Source: Spirodela intermedia
Taxonomy: Eukaryota > Streptophyta > Magnoliopsida > Alismatales > Araceae
DNA: 64,000 nucleotides
NCBI GenBank assembly: GCA_902729315.2
Contig: LR746268.1
Span: forward strand, 4,767,501 to 4,831,500
Direction of reading: 5' to 3'
In this document: piece after piece, positions 34,925 to 46,610 of the stretch
How the letters are laid out: each line of letters opens with the position of its first letter
Position numbering within the stretch: the stretch's first letter is position 1
Made by a program: the position numbers and the translations under genes
Notes under the pieces: model-generated
Databases searched by the model: none
The model's input: the letters and a program-made list of their open reading frames with translations, nothing else
What the model was told of the DNA's origin: nothing

Positions 34925-35270
34925 AAGGCGGTCCAATTGAGGCCCAATTTCCCGCTATTAGGGCCAATGGTAAAGCCTCGAGGCCCACTCATCACCCACA
35001 AGTCGGACTTTTCTTAATTCCCGCGGCTCGCTAGCAATCTGATCACTTTGACCATTTATTTTAACTGGATAAATAAAAATATTGCACAAATATGAACATT
35101 TTTAGTATAATGTTTAATATATATGATACCATATTAATTATTTTTAAAATGAAATATTGGTAATTACGGAACTTGGGTTGGGAGACCAGAAGTTAGACCC
35201 CCGGTTTGATCTATGTTTGGGTGTATTTGGGAATCCTTTGTGGGAATGGATTCCCAGAAATCCCTTGAAG
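34925..35270. repeat. AOP upstream module, copy 1
   Basis: The upstream flank of the intact AOP-like gene (cggtccaatt, taaagc-t-c-aggccc, taattacggaactt, atggattcccagaaa) recurs at 45855-46105 in the same orientation and at 42420-42660 inverted. The segment is therefore part of a larger duplicated block. Confidence 0.75.
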
Positions 35271-35289
35271 TGGGGGAGGAGGGGGGGGG

Positions 35290-35428
35290 GTTGGGAGCTG
35301 GATAGTGCAAAGTGACTATCTGTCACCTCTGTGTATTGGGGAAGGAAGAACAAAGTGACGACAATAGAATTAGCATCAAAGCAATTGAAGAAATATTTAT
35401 TATAATAGAAAATAATTCCTTTTTTTAA
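35290..35428. repeat. Repeat copy B, CpG-depleted
   Basis: Same element as 33245-33370, but where that copy has CG dinucleotides this one has TG or CA: gcggcggcgacgg against gtgacgacaatag. The pattern fits deamination of methylated cytosine. Extended by an A/T-rich insertion near 35388. Confidence 0.6.
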
Positions 35429-35429
35429 C

Positions 35430-37430
35430 AAACCTGAGATGTAATTTGGTATCGTCATCTAGGTGCTATCATCAACGTTCATGTAGTTGGGCTGCTCAAC
35501 AAGAGCTATGTAGAGGGGTCATCTTCTAGGAGTTAATAGTCAATGGTCAATACTTGACATTTTCAACAATCAGTGATCGATGAACAACTCATGAAAAATA
35601 TATCTATGAATCAAACTCATACTCCATAGCTCATACTTAAGTAGCAACAGTGTAGAATTATATTATCACTACTCAAGGATTGCATGATAATAACTATACA
35701 TAATAGATCATATATGTCCATATTTAGTTCAAAGGCTAAGACAAGATCAAATACATCATGAATGAAATACTTTCTGATTCAGTCAAATTGGCACAATAGG
35801 ACTAGTAAGATATTAACCTTTTCAGCATATTATGAAACTCTATGGAGCTGAATATTATTAATTTGTTAACTCATCTTTTATTCAAATACCTAACTCATTA
35901 TGAGAAACTTTTTTTCCAACAAGTTCTTTGGATTCCTGAAAATAGCAAATACTATGTTCTACCATTATGTTCCAAGTACCCTAATGACTTGTTTCCCTAG
36001 GAGGGCCTTGAAGTGTACATTAGATGCCTTTCCTCAACATCCATACTCAAAATGTTTTGCCTCACTTGTCCACGTACCTTTGACCCTTGCTTAATGGTAA
36101 TCAGGTTCTTATCACACCAAAACAAACTACTTTATTTCTTTAGACAATAAAGGGCATGGTAGAAGTAGGTAGCTTTTTCCACACAATGTTTCTCCTTCTC
36201 CTTCTATACCTCTTCTTCCTCCTCTTTTTCTTTTTTCCTTTACTTCTTCTTTTATTTTTTTGAGGTATGAGTCAAGAGAGGGAGGGATTACTGGCTTTTG
36301 AAGCTTTCACTCCACTTCCTCATGGCTTCTCCTCTTCTTGTACTTCTTTTGTTTTATTTATTTTCTTCATTTTTTCTTTGGTAGCTAACTAGGTGCTTCA
36401 AAGTACCAAAATTACCAAAGGAACAGCTATAGGTAAAGGATATGTGGTGCTCACCTTGTTGCTCTAGTTGCTGTGTAGGACCACCTCAACCATGTCCTTT
36501 GACCCACATCCAACATGGCATGGGAGGATTGTTGGTACAGTCACATTGTGATGTCTACCTTGTAGTGTTGTCTTCATTCTTGTAAAGGCATGTAACAAGT
36601 TTTCATAAACAAGTTTCTTGGAGGAAGATCTCCTCTTTCCTCATGGCATGTTAGAGATTGGGGACAATTCTTCCCATGGATCGTATCTTTCATCTTAGTG
36701 CTTATGTCTTGACTCTCCCTTCTTGTCCCTATCATAGGTTCCTTATAGACTTTCGTCTAATATTGGGGATCCCAACCTATCTAGGTTGCATAGTCCTTTC
36801 ACCTCCCATGAGAAAATCATCATATCTTCATACTTCATACTCCTTAAAAAAATAGAGTTACACAAAGGAAACATAGGCATATCATTAAAATTATCCACAC
36901 ACTTCTACTACATATACATGTTCCTAAAAATTATAAAGAAATGTTGTACTTACAACTACTTGATCAAAGTCAATAGCATTTGTCGGTTGACATAGATCCA
37001 AATGATTGATGGAAGAAACACCAGACATATCCCATACTTCTTACTCCCACTAGCTGACTAGAAAATGCCTTTTTTTGGAAAAGTATATTACGTTGAAAGC
37101 AAGGAACCAGGATGCGTGTTCAAATGCCTTTTGGGACTATCCTCCAAAAATATATTTTTGAACCACTACGAACTAGTTTACTAGGATGGAACCATATAAT
37201 TGAACTCATTTTCCCTGCCGAGGGGGGGGGGATTCTTTCATTAGTTTTAGAGATAGGAACAGGGAAAGAGTCATCGAGAAAAAGCATGACAGGCTTACTA
37301 ATAATAAAGATAAGGCATGCATGAAGGAGGTGACTCAAGAATGAAGCTCCTTGTCAACAATTTTATGTGTTAGGCAACAAAATTACTTATTCTTTCTTTC
37401 ATCCGAGAGAGTCATTGTATAATTTTCTAC
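35430..37430. other. AT-rich repeat-derived sequence without genes
   Basis: No coding gene recognised. 36180-36370 is strongly CT-rich. A 70-codon frame at 37120-37338 (-) looks protein-like in composition but I cannot place it. The region grades into copia remains from 37430. Confidence 0.4.
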
Positions 37431-38650
37431 TTAAGATATTTAGATATGTCTATTTTGTACACAAATTAAGAGTTGAATAAGATAAACTTCATCCAAAATA
37501 TATGAAGTATATCTTCTTAAGATATTATTGTATTAAAAAAGATTGTTACAATCCATCACTTCATCGACAAATTGTTTATGCTAACATTATATTTTTTGGG
37601 GGTACACTTTTCTTTGATGAGTTTCTATGAACTATATCACTAGAATAATCTATGTCTACTAGTTATTATTAAGTTTATTTCTACTATCAATCTAATATTT
37701 GATAGTCATGTTGAGTATGTTAGTCAACCTTCTATCACATTGATATACATAGTAGAGAGCTCCTTGAACTTAGCTAATTGTTATCAAAGTACTCAATCCA
37801 CAATCAATCAACTCTATATCTAACAATTTATCCGAAAATATCTTTACTTTAGGTAATTTAAATATACTTATTGCACTACAAAAGATGAGTCCTTACACCT
37901 ATACTCATTTGTCTCCAACCTATTTTACCTTTATCTCAACCTTATCGACTTTACTTATCCCTAATAATGTTTTAGATTGGTCATTTTGGGTGGCATGCAA
38001 TTGTGGAGCAAGAGATAATTACTCTAGAACAAAATGGTACATGGTGTCATTTGGTTCCATAGTCACCTATGAAGTATGTGGTTGGATGCAAATGAGTATT
38101 CAATGTCAAAACTGGTCTTAGATGACTCTATGGATAGATTGATTTAATAGTTAAAAGATCCGCTAAATTATGGTGAAGATTATTCTAAGATATTTTCTTC
38201 AACTACCAAAATTACTTCAATAAAGATCTTCTTAATATTGGTTGTAAAGTTCTTTTTGTCTCTACACCAACTAAATATCAAGAATGTATTTCTTTATGAT
38301 GACTTACAAGAGTAAATTTTTATAGAGTAACAATTTTGTTGTCTTGAATCAACTAAACTAAGCTCGTGAAGCAATCTCCACATGCTTAGTTTGGTCAATT
38401 CAATAGTACTATAATGAAGTTTTGTCTTCCAAAATGGAGCCTTGACTATTACTTTTTATAGACATTTTTCTATTAGATGTATTATGTTGTTGATTTTATG
38501 TTAATGACATTATTATTATCAAAGATGATCACGAAGTCATTTTTGAACTCAAATAGTTCTTACAAAGATAATTGATAACTAAAGATCATGATAATCTTAA
38601 ATTTTTATTTGAATTGAGATTTGACCAACCTAAGAAAGGAATTCAAATCA
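37430..38650 (+). mobile_element. Degenerate Ty1/copia fragment, plus-strand copy
   Basis: Read with stops and frameshifts, the plus strand shows the copia polyprotein order: integrase C-terminal region (HPKYMKYIFL-like, 37490-37520), the AWRxAMEEE / NGTWxLV / VGCKWVF region as degenerate peptides (37990-38100), reverse transcriptase start (YSKIFSSTTKITSIKILL, about 38180-38240; LHQLNIKNVFLYDDLQE, 38260-38310) and the YVDDIII catalytic box with LK (38495-38560). Many internal stops; not functional. 37440-37515 is nearly the same as the reverse complement of 40365-40440. Confidence 0.75.
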
Positions 38651-40264
38651 ATTATTTCTATTTTTTTCTATTTTTATTAATTTTCCTAGCATTTTCTCGA
38701 GCTATTTCTGATTTTTCCCATCAATTCTTGCATTTTCTGGTGACTTTCTAAGTGTCTCCAGGGTTTTCCAAGTGTTTATGTATTTTCTTAGATTTTTTTG
38801 ATAATTTCCGGGCTTTCTTGGGTATTTCTCACATCTTCTGCTATCTTCTACTTGTCAATCCATTGGATTAAATTGTGGATGATACAAGATATTAGACCTA
38901 AGTAACCCACTTGACAAGCAGGTCAACAGTCAATCAGCACTCCACCAGACTAGTGGTTGTCGAACCTGCACTCGCCAAATCAGTGGTCCCAAAACCTACG
39001 GTCTGCAAAAGTTGTCCCACATCAATTTTTCCTACAAATTTTATGTGAATATAAGTTTGGGTGCTGTTGTCAATATAAACTCCTCTGATAAATAAAATGA
39101 TCAAGAACACTTGGGGAGAAAGTTAAACTAGGTGGTCCGCCCATTTGTACACGTGTAACAAGATCATACCTTCCCCCATGCATGGGTCCTTACCCAATGA
39201 CGTGGAAAAGTGACACACACATGTACATGGGTCCTTAGCCACATGAACACCAGCTCATGGCTCCCCCAATCAGTGTCCACCTACTCACGTAATCTCCTAT
39301 TGAGTGTCGTCTAGCCAATAGGTCATTTTCTCATAATAAACTCAAAATTTCAGAAAAAATATCTTTAAAATTCCAAGAAAAAAACCTAAAATTCAGAATA
39401 AAATCCCAAAAATTACAAAAAAATAGAAAACATCTCAACTCATTATAAAATTCTAAATATTTAAATTTCTTGTTTAACCATCACAACTCACAAGAACAAT
39501 TATCATTTTATTTTCAATTTTTTTTCAATAAATCAATATACATACAAAAACAAATTTACAAATTATATCAATTTATATTTTAAAAAAAAATAAAGTATAA
39601 ACACAAATAAAAATTGACATCATAATCATATAATTCAAAGAATTATCAATGCTTGATACAATCATATGACTAACAATGAATCTTAGTTACACCCTCTAGA
39701 TATCTTTTTTATTTTGAAATAATACAACACAATATTATCATAATATAAGTACAAAATAACATGTATCAATATGTGTGGTCTCATTTTAGAAAAGTAAAGT
39801 CACCCACTAGATTTGAACATGACACTTAAGTATTGAGAAGACATAAGAATTAGTGTAGAAAATGTATGAAACATCAAAGAAACACAATGCAAACATAAGA
39901 TTCAAACTCAAGATTTTTAGGAAAAATGATGATCAAAATATTCAAATATCATACACATCAAAGTATAAGCAAAATTTAAATTCAAGAATCACCATAATGA
40001 TGGCACAGAAAGCTGGTTGATATTCATAACAAATTGACATGATCAATGACTAAAGTAGGATTCAATCTCTAGTCCTACATGATAATTGAGTTAGATTGTT
40101 CACATGACATAAATAATGAAGTAGAGAAGTCTTTGTCATGTAACCAATACCATGACATGTCAGAGTCTTATGTGGAGAAAATGAGAAAGTAAAATAGCAA
40201 ACTTCAACTTAGTATTAAAAGTAAGATCATCTGTTGAAGTATCACCAATCTACATAAAGAAATT
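38651..40264. other. AT-rich sequence between copia fragments
   Basis: T-rich (38660-38860) then A-rich (39330-39620) low-complexity sequence; could be LTR or internal retroelement sequence. No terminal repeats were identified with confidence and no gene is seen. Confidence 0.4.
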
Positions 40265-41004
40265 TCAAAGATCATTTGTAACAATCAATATAGTCAATAT
40301 GTTGACTAAGTGATGGATTATTAAACATACCCTTTCCTAATGTGAAAAAATATCCTAAGAAAATAGACTTCATATATTTGGGATGAAATTTATCTTGGCC
40401 AACCCTATGTTTGTGTACAAAATAGACATCTAAATTTTTTAGGTAAAATATTGTACAATAACTCTCTAAGATTAAAGACAAAATGAGGAATTTTGTTGCA
40501 TAACACAAAAGATGGCATGCAATTGATCTGTTATAACTCACTATGATTACAACATTTCTTCATAATTTTGTAGGAACATACATATTTAGTAGAAATGTGT
40601 GGGCAATTCCAATGATAATGTTCATGCTTCCTTCAAGTGATTCTATTTTGTTGAAGAGGATGAGAACATTATGATTGATGAAGTATCCCATAATGGGTTA
40701 GATATTGAATAAAAGAAGATATCAAATATTCTTTAGCATTGTAAGGACATAGTACACATATGGTTTTATCATATGTATTTTTAATTTCGATGCAAAATGA
40801 GTAAAAGATAGAGAATAGTTCAGATTTGTCTTTCATGAGATATGATGATGTAACGTGTGAGTAATCATTGATAAAAATAACAAAAATACTAGAAGCCAAG
40901 TTTAGATGTGGCACAACTATGACCGCACACATCAGAATGAATTAAATCAAACACTGACTCAAGCTCTAATGTTTCCAAACTAATAACATAACTCACATCC
41001 TTAG
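40265..41004 (-). mobile_element. Degenerate Ty1/copia fragment, minus-strand copy
   Basis: The minus strand encodes copia integrase remains: FDLIHSDVCGHS (40935-40965), FVIFINDYSHVT and YLMKDKSELFSIF (about 40800-40880), NAKEYL with a shifted frame, and HKHRVGQDKFHPKYMKSIFL (about 40360-40420). Stops and frameshifts make it inactive. Its 5' side abuts the SWP73 pseudogene near 41005, within one open frame that runs from SWP73 sequence into copia sequence. Confidence 0.8.
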
Positions 41005-41934
41005 GTGTAGACGATTGTGAATTCTCCCAGATCATTGGTGGGTTTTTGCGGTATTGATTAGGGTCCAAGTGGAATGGATGCATAAGGATGTTGTGTTCTG
41101 ACCCTCCTGAAGAAAGTAGAGAACTTTGGTACAGGGGTTTCGGCTTTGGGAGGCCCCCAACAGTATCAAGATCAACTGTCTTCCAGCATATTTCCAGTCC
41201 TTCCAATAATCTATAACAACCATGAAAATGGCTCAGGATTCTCCAGCTCGGAAGTTGCGTGCATCTGATTGGCAAATGCATTGAAAACGTAGACGCTTGG
41301 ATTAGAGTCCACTGGATGCAAGGAGGGCTCCTTAAAGCTTCTTGGATATCAATCTTCTTCCTCACAAGCGCCGCATCCACTCGATCCCTCTCTGGCAACT
41401 GAGCGCAGAGGGCAGACTCGGGGAGGGCCACCACCCGGTCGGGCAGCTACTTCTCAGGCATCTTCTGCTTCTTCACGCAGCTGGGGTCAACTCGGCAGCC
41501 TTGAAAATGGGGCTCATGTTGCTCATAGTTGGTACAGTTGGGCGGACTGGGGGTTTCTGCATCGGCCTTTTTATCCCTAAAGAACCAGGGGTTGACAAGG
41601 AGGGAGACGAGGCACCTCCGATAAGACCTAAAGGAGAATTCTGAGACTAAGGCTGCATCCGTACCTGAAACGGGCTATGTACCTGCGTCTGGTTCTGGGA
41701 CTGCACCGCCAAGAGGTGAGCATGACCAAGAACCTGGGCGGCTTGGGACTGGAACTGAAGGGATGACTGGAACAGTTCCTGGAACGGGGAGGCAACAGAC
41801 GCCTGCGGCTGCGAGACTGAATGGGGATGTGGCGCCTGGTTCATTGCCGGGGACAATGCCATCATCTAGGGATTGCCCAAAGTTGGTAGACCCGCCACGG
41901 GCCTCCCGGGCATGTTGCTGCTGTTGGATGCCAT
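41005..41934 (-). pseudogene. Truncated, inverted SWP73/SNF12 pseudogene
   Basis: Inverted duplicate of the 5' part of the intact gene at 46611. Reading begins at an ATG at 41934 ([12 protein letters not shown]), hits TAG at 41868-41866, then resumes with [18 protein letters not shown] and FQVRMQP followed by another stop. It continues with frameshifts through KKIDIQEAL and VGGLPKPKPLY to PPMIWENSQSST, where it ends near 41005 and copia sequence begins. The SWIB domain and the 3' half are absent. Non-functional. Confidence 0.88.
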
Positions 41935-42845
41935 CGGCTCCACGGGGAACCTCTTTTAAACCCCCCCCAAGAGCAACCCCCGCTTTCCCGTTTCCAAGAG
42001 TCCCTGAAACCCTATTCTTGAAGGGGAGGACGACGTGCCGGAAAAGAAGCCCAAGCCCGCCAATTCGATCCTTGAACTCCGAGTTCAGACGCTATTGACC
42101 TTCGAGGAGCAGCATTCACTCCCGATGTGAGACCAGAAACGCCGAGCCGGTCCCTTGACCAGAGTAGAAGCCTCGGAATTCTCCAGAGCGTAAATTGCAA
42201 CAGCCCTAGATCATGTTTCTTCAATCAGGGATGCGCCTGACCATCTTCATCAGATGTCTTCTTCCGCAGGACAAGAGCCGCCGAATGGCGTGGCGACGGT
42301 GGAACAGCGAGTGGCAACAGTGAGGGAGGGGCATAGAAGGCCTGCGCAGGCAGATGAACGACAGTGAACCCTTCCTCTCTTGTCCCCAAGCCCTCTTCTC
42401 CTTATTTAATTGCTTTCTGGGAATCCATTCTCACAAAGGTTTCCGGAACAGACCCGAACATAGAACCAGGCGATCTAACTCGCGGTCTCCCGATCGAAGT
42501 TCCATAATTACGAGTATTTCATTTTAAACTTATAATTAATATTTTATCATACATATTAAATATTATAGACACAAATGTTCGCATTTGGTGTAATTTTTGT
42601 TGGCCTCGAGGCTTTATCACGTGGCCCAATAGCGGGAATTTGGACCGTCTCCAACCACGGCGGTAATCTGTGTAATTAGTTCTTCGATAAAAAACCAGAC
42701 AGGCCACATTCGGCCATAAATCCGGTCTCCCCTCGGCCGAGTTCTGATCGATTCCTTACAATGATTGAAAATCCTACGGTCCGAATGCCGTTCACACCTA
42801 CTACTACCTCCCGCCTTCGCCAGTCTCCTCCGCCGGAGGCTTGGT

Positions 42846-42947
42846 GGAGGTTGCCCCCAGCATCCCAATCGTCGTTCTCTACTGAGAGCTTCTGAAGCAG
42901 CCGGGTAGCCCAAGTCTGGAGGTCCCTCGAGGAGTTCGGCTGCTTCA
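42846..42947 (+). pseudogene. AOP-like dioxygenase 5' remnant, plus strand
   Basis: Decayed piece of AOP exon 1: EVAPSIPIVVL, LLKQPG and LEEFGCF can be read with small indels. The ATG is missing and the remnant stops after the GCF codons. It is the mirror of the minus-strand AOP pseudogene. Confidence 0.75.
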
Positions 42948-43040
42948 TTATTAACTTTCTGACTCTTTTGTTGGTACTCGTTACTAGAGCTTCCGATATT
43001 CACAAGTCTCAACCCTCAGGGCCGGGTTTATCTTGCCGAG

Positions 43041-43092
43041 ATGTTCTTCTCAAGATGATGGGGACATTGGGGGCAACCTCCGCTGCAGCCAT
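43041..43092 (-). pseudogene. AOP-like dioxygenase start fragment, minus strand
   Basis: The reverse strand from 43092 reads ATG followed by AAAEVAPNVPI, the first codons of the AOP-like paralogue, then diverges. It lies about 95 bp from a plus-strand AOP remnant, so the two fragments point away from a short central segment on opposite strands. Confidence 0.7.
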
Positions 43093-43129
43093 CAAGTGGC
43101 AAGATACCACTGAGATTTTTAGATCATGT

Positions 43130-44235
43130 CTAGCTTAATTACTGATATGTCCCTTGATGTCCTCAAAGATATTTTTCTCAAGGGACTCGAACCCAAAATT
43201 CGATCCGAAGTCCACGTGATGGCTCCCATGGATCTTCATTAAATCATACAAGTGGCTCAATACACTGAGTGAAATCTATTTTTCCATAAAAGAACGAATT
43301 GACCAACGTCTGCCTCATCATCCAGCTCTCTACTTTATCTCATCGGGCCTCCTCCTCCCCAGTAAAACCGTACAGCTACCTCATCCACGGTCAGCAACGT
43401 ATACCATTCCTACACCTTCATCGTCATCTCTGCTGGCCCCAACGCTGAATGTCATGAATGACGTTCTAAAGGATCATGTTTTTATTACAACAAACGATTT
43501 CCTCCTGGCCACAGATGTGAGCTCTACATCCTTACTGTTACGGACAAGAGCTTTTTCGTCTGGACGAGAATGAGCTTGATCGGTTCATCCTTCAGATTCA
43601 ATTATTCCATCAACACTCGAGGAAAACATCGAGCTTCCCATGAATTCAATGCTGGGATTTCAAAATTCGGGCACCATGAAGCTCCGAGGAAAACTCTCTC
43701 GCGCATACAACTCTATTCCTGGCCGTGGATTCTGTCAAGGCATTTCTATTCAACGACAAGATCATAACATCCAAAATGATTTTCTTTCTCTTCACGTGGG
43801 CAACGTGGACTGCATTCTCGACATGGAATAGCTCGGTATCTTGGGTAAGGTGGAAGCGGACTATCAACACCTCATTGTGAATTATTAGTTGTCGGGCACA
43901 TCCATCGAACTTCGGGGTGATCCTAATTTATCCAAGCCTAGCATATCACTTAAGTTAATTGCTTAATAGTGGTCTTATTGAATTACAACAGCTCATAGCT
44001 GCCAATAGTTCTCCAGTGGCATCTGACGAGTTTGAGGGTAGACCGGCTTTCTCTCTCCAGCTCTAAAAGTACTTATCCACCCAGTTCCTGCAGGTGTTTG
44101 CCGCCCATCACGGGCTTCTAACTCGGCGTGCCGCATACCATGCTATAGACTTGCTTCCAAATACTACACCCATCTACATACGGCTATAGTGCTATCCTCA
44201 CATTCGGACAACAGAATTTCGATAGGGAGTCATGC
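43130..44235 (+). mobile_element. Ty3/gypsy fragment (gag to start of reverse transcriptase)
   Basis: In order on the plus strand: gag MSLDVLKDIFLKGLEPKIRS (about 43148-43207) and VAQYTE; a CCHC-type zinc knuckle remnant, KGSCFYYNKRFPPGHRCE (43469-43522), with the second Cys changed to Tyr; protease tail VDCILDME then LGILGKVEADYQHL (43808-43872); and the RT entry motif YHAIDLLPNTTPIYIRLYRY (44139-44198). Several stops and frameshifts; the element ends abruptly soon after the RT start. Confidence 0.8.
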
Positions 44236-44497
44236 AGACGGAAGAACTCTCTCTTCGTCTGCTAGGGTTTCGAACCCGATAATCTGGTACCATGTAACAA
44301 ACTTGAAAGGAAAGACGCACACCCTAGTCGACGAACCCTATTATTTATACTTGGGTCCAAACTACTACGTGTGGGCCGAGCAGGCCCGTACCAGACCATA
44401 GCACAACTGTAACACTATTATCTGGATACGCTGACGAAGCCCAGCTCGTGAAATCTTCGTCTGTCTTCCTCGCCGCCACAACCGTACGGCTGCCTCT
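44236..44497. other. Junction between gypsy fragment and AOP pseudogene
   Basis: Contains ctggtaccatgtaac-type sequence that may be an LTR remnant, then from about 44418 the 3' flank shared with the intact AOP-like gene (tatctggatacgctgacgaag at both loci). Confidence 0.45.
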
Positions 44498-45642
44498 TCA
44501 TGTCTCTGCCTTGGGTTCTGGCGCTGCGTACCCGCAGAACGCCGGAAGGACGGACGTTGGGTCGTCGCCGGCAGCGGCGAGAAGGGAATTGAAGGCTTCG
44601 GCGTACTCCAAGAACTTGTAGGGCCTGAACCGCGCAGGGTTCCTCTCCCTGTCGACGAGCTCCGCCGGGGCTTCTACCACCGCGCCTCGTCCTTGGGCAC
44701 CGCGAACAGCATGGCGACCAGCCTGACCTCGCCGCCGGCGACCTTCACACGGTGGGGCGGCGCGTACAGCCGCCCGTTGCTCCATGCCTTCAACACCGGC
44801 GGCGCCGCCGTGTCAGCCAATCAATCAGAAAGAAGATCTCACGGGAGGAGGGAGGCGGCGGAAGGACGTACCCTGAAGGCGTCGCCGTTGATGAAGATGA
44901 GAGAGCTGGGGGAGGAAGGGTTGACGCAAACCCAGGCTCCGCTCCTCGTCTTCACCTCGAAGCCATGGACGTGGTTCTGGAGGGTGAGCGTGGTCACGCT
45001 GCTGTCCGTGTGGGGCGGCAAGATGAGCATCGCCTCCCCTTCCGACGTCGGCGGAGCGTACTCCGACAATCGCACCTTCTACTTGGTGAACCCCCCGTGG
45101 AAGCCGCAGTACTTCTCGACTCCCAAGCTTTCCAGCACCATCCTCCTCACCGCTCCCTCCACCGCCACCGCCGCACCCGCCGCCTCGGCGAAATTGCAGA
45201 CGGCCTCGCTGGGAAGGAGAGAAAGTAAACGATTGACCTAGTCTCAGAACTTCACGCTATGGAGGATGGAGATAAAGAGTTTTTGGGGGTACCAGAAGGC
45301 GGGGTTCCCCTCCGGCAACATCCGGTCGGTGAAGCCGCGGGCCGCCGCCGGGTCGAGGGCTTCGTCGACGTTAAGGCTCTTGTAGCCAGGGTAACGGATG
45401 GCGGCGTAGTTCTGCTGCTTGGTCTCGACGCGCAGGGAGACGAGCTCCTTAGCGACGGCGAAGGCGGCTTGTCGGAGCTCCAGCGAGATCTCGTCGTAGA
45501 TCGCCTCGAAGCAGCCGAACTCCTCGAGGGCTTCCCAGACCTGGGCACGCGCCGCTGCCCAGGCGGCGCTACCCGGCTGCTTCAGTAGCTCGCCGGAGAG
45601 GAAGACGATGGGGACGTTGGGGGCAACCTCCGCCGCAGCCAT
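44498..45642 (-). pseudogene. AOP-like dioxygenase pseudogene, full length with disabling mutations
   Basis: Close paralogue of the gene at 33462-34621 with the same three-exon structure: 45642-45293, 45208-44872, 44787-44498. Exon 1 has a 27-nt in-frame deletion relative to the intact copy, and exon 2 a 9-nt in-frame insertion (extra Gly-Ala/Ala-Val type residues). Two disabling changes: TAC to TAG in FTKYKVRL (45081-45079), and a 2-nt GC insertion near 44681-44686, which shifts exon 3 out of frame before the C terminus. Iron-binding residues (PPHTD, PPHRV) survive at DNA level. Divergent from SWP73, with 970 bp between start codons. Confidence 0.88.
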
Positions 45643-46610
45643 GGTATCAATCACCCGGCGGGGGAGACCGGCAGAGGCGGGAGATAAAAGGAGTGAAGCC
45701 TCCTGTTCGGGCCGTAGAATTTTCCCCCCCGTGGTACCCGACAGAATCTGCACCGTCCGTTAGGAAGAGGAGAAAGCAGAAGGTCAACAAATTGACCAAT
45801 ACCCGCGAGCGTGGGAGGACAGGATTTATTGAGGAAAAACTAAGATATGACGCCGTGGATAGAGACGGTCCAATTATGGTCCAATTTCACACTATTGGGC
45901 CACGTGATAAAGCTTCAAGGCCCAAAAAAACACCAAATGGGAGTATTTCTGAGTACAGTATTATGATAAAATATTAATTATAACCTTAAAATGAAATACT
46001 CGTAATTATGGAACTTTCGTCGGTAGACCGCGAGTTAGGCTGCCCGGTCCAGTCTATGTTCGGGGCTGTTCCAGAATCCATTGTGTGGAATGGATTCCCA
46101 GAAAGCAAGTAAAGAAGGAGAAGAGGGATTGGGGAAGAGAGGGAGAAGAGGGGTTCACTGTCGTTCATCTGCCGGGGCAGGCCCTCGTTCTCCCTCTCTC
46201 CCTTCCCCTCCCTCACTGTTGCCACTTGCTGTTCCACCGTCGCCTCGCCATTCGGCGGCTCTCGTTGTGCGGAAGAAGCCATCAGACGAAGATGGTCAGG
46301 AGCTTCCTGATAGAAGAAACATGATCTAGGGTTGTTGCAATTGACGATCTGGGAAATTCCGAGGCTTCTACTCTGGTCAAGGAAGCGCCTCGGCGTTTCT
46401 GGTCTCACATCGGGAGTGGCTGCTGCTCCTGGAAGGTCGATAGCGCCTGAACCCAGAGTTTCAAGGATCGAATCGGCGGGCTAGGGCTTTTTCCGGCACC
46501 GCGTGTTCCCCTTCAAGAATAGGGTTTCAGGGACTCCTTGGAAACGGGAAAGCAGGGGTTGCTTTGAGGGGGTGGGGGGGTGGGGGTGAAAGAGGTTCCC
46601 TGTGGAACTG
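45643..46610. promoter_or_regulatory. Upstream region of SWP73 with the duplicated module
   Basis: 45855-46105 is module copy 3 (same orientation as 34925-35270). 46105-46610 holds the probable SWP73 5'UTR and promoter, with a G-rich run at 46569-46588. The region is duplicated in inverted form at 41935-42530. Confidence 0.55.

Larger units (their letters stand above)
41005..43010. repeat. Inverted segmental duplicate of about 45.5-47.5 kb
   Basis: Contains, in reverse orientation, the SWP73 5' half (41005-41934), its 5'UTR and upstream sequence (41935-42420; for example accagaaacgccgag against ctcggcgtttctggt at 46390), the shared upstream module (42420-42660) and an AOP 5' fragment (42846-42947). 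The parental order at 45.5-47.5 kb is AOP(-), module, SWP73(+). Confidence 0.8.

Noticed and set aside
37120-37338. 72-codon minus-strand frame with protein-like composition
   Set aside because: No family recognised, located in decayed retroelement sequence; not called as a gene.
46602-46610. Start of SWP73 at a GTG three codons upstream of the ATG
   Set aside because: A GTG start is not expected in a plant nuclear gene; the ATG at 46611 begins MASNSNNM, as also seen in the duplicate.
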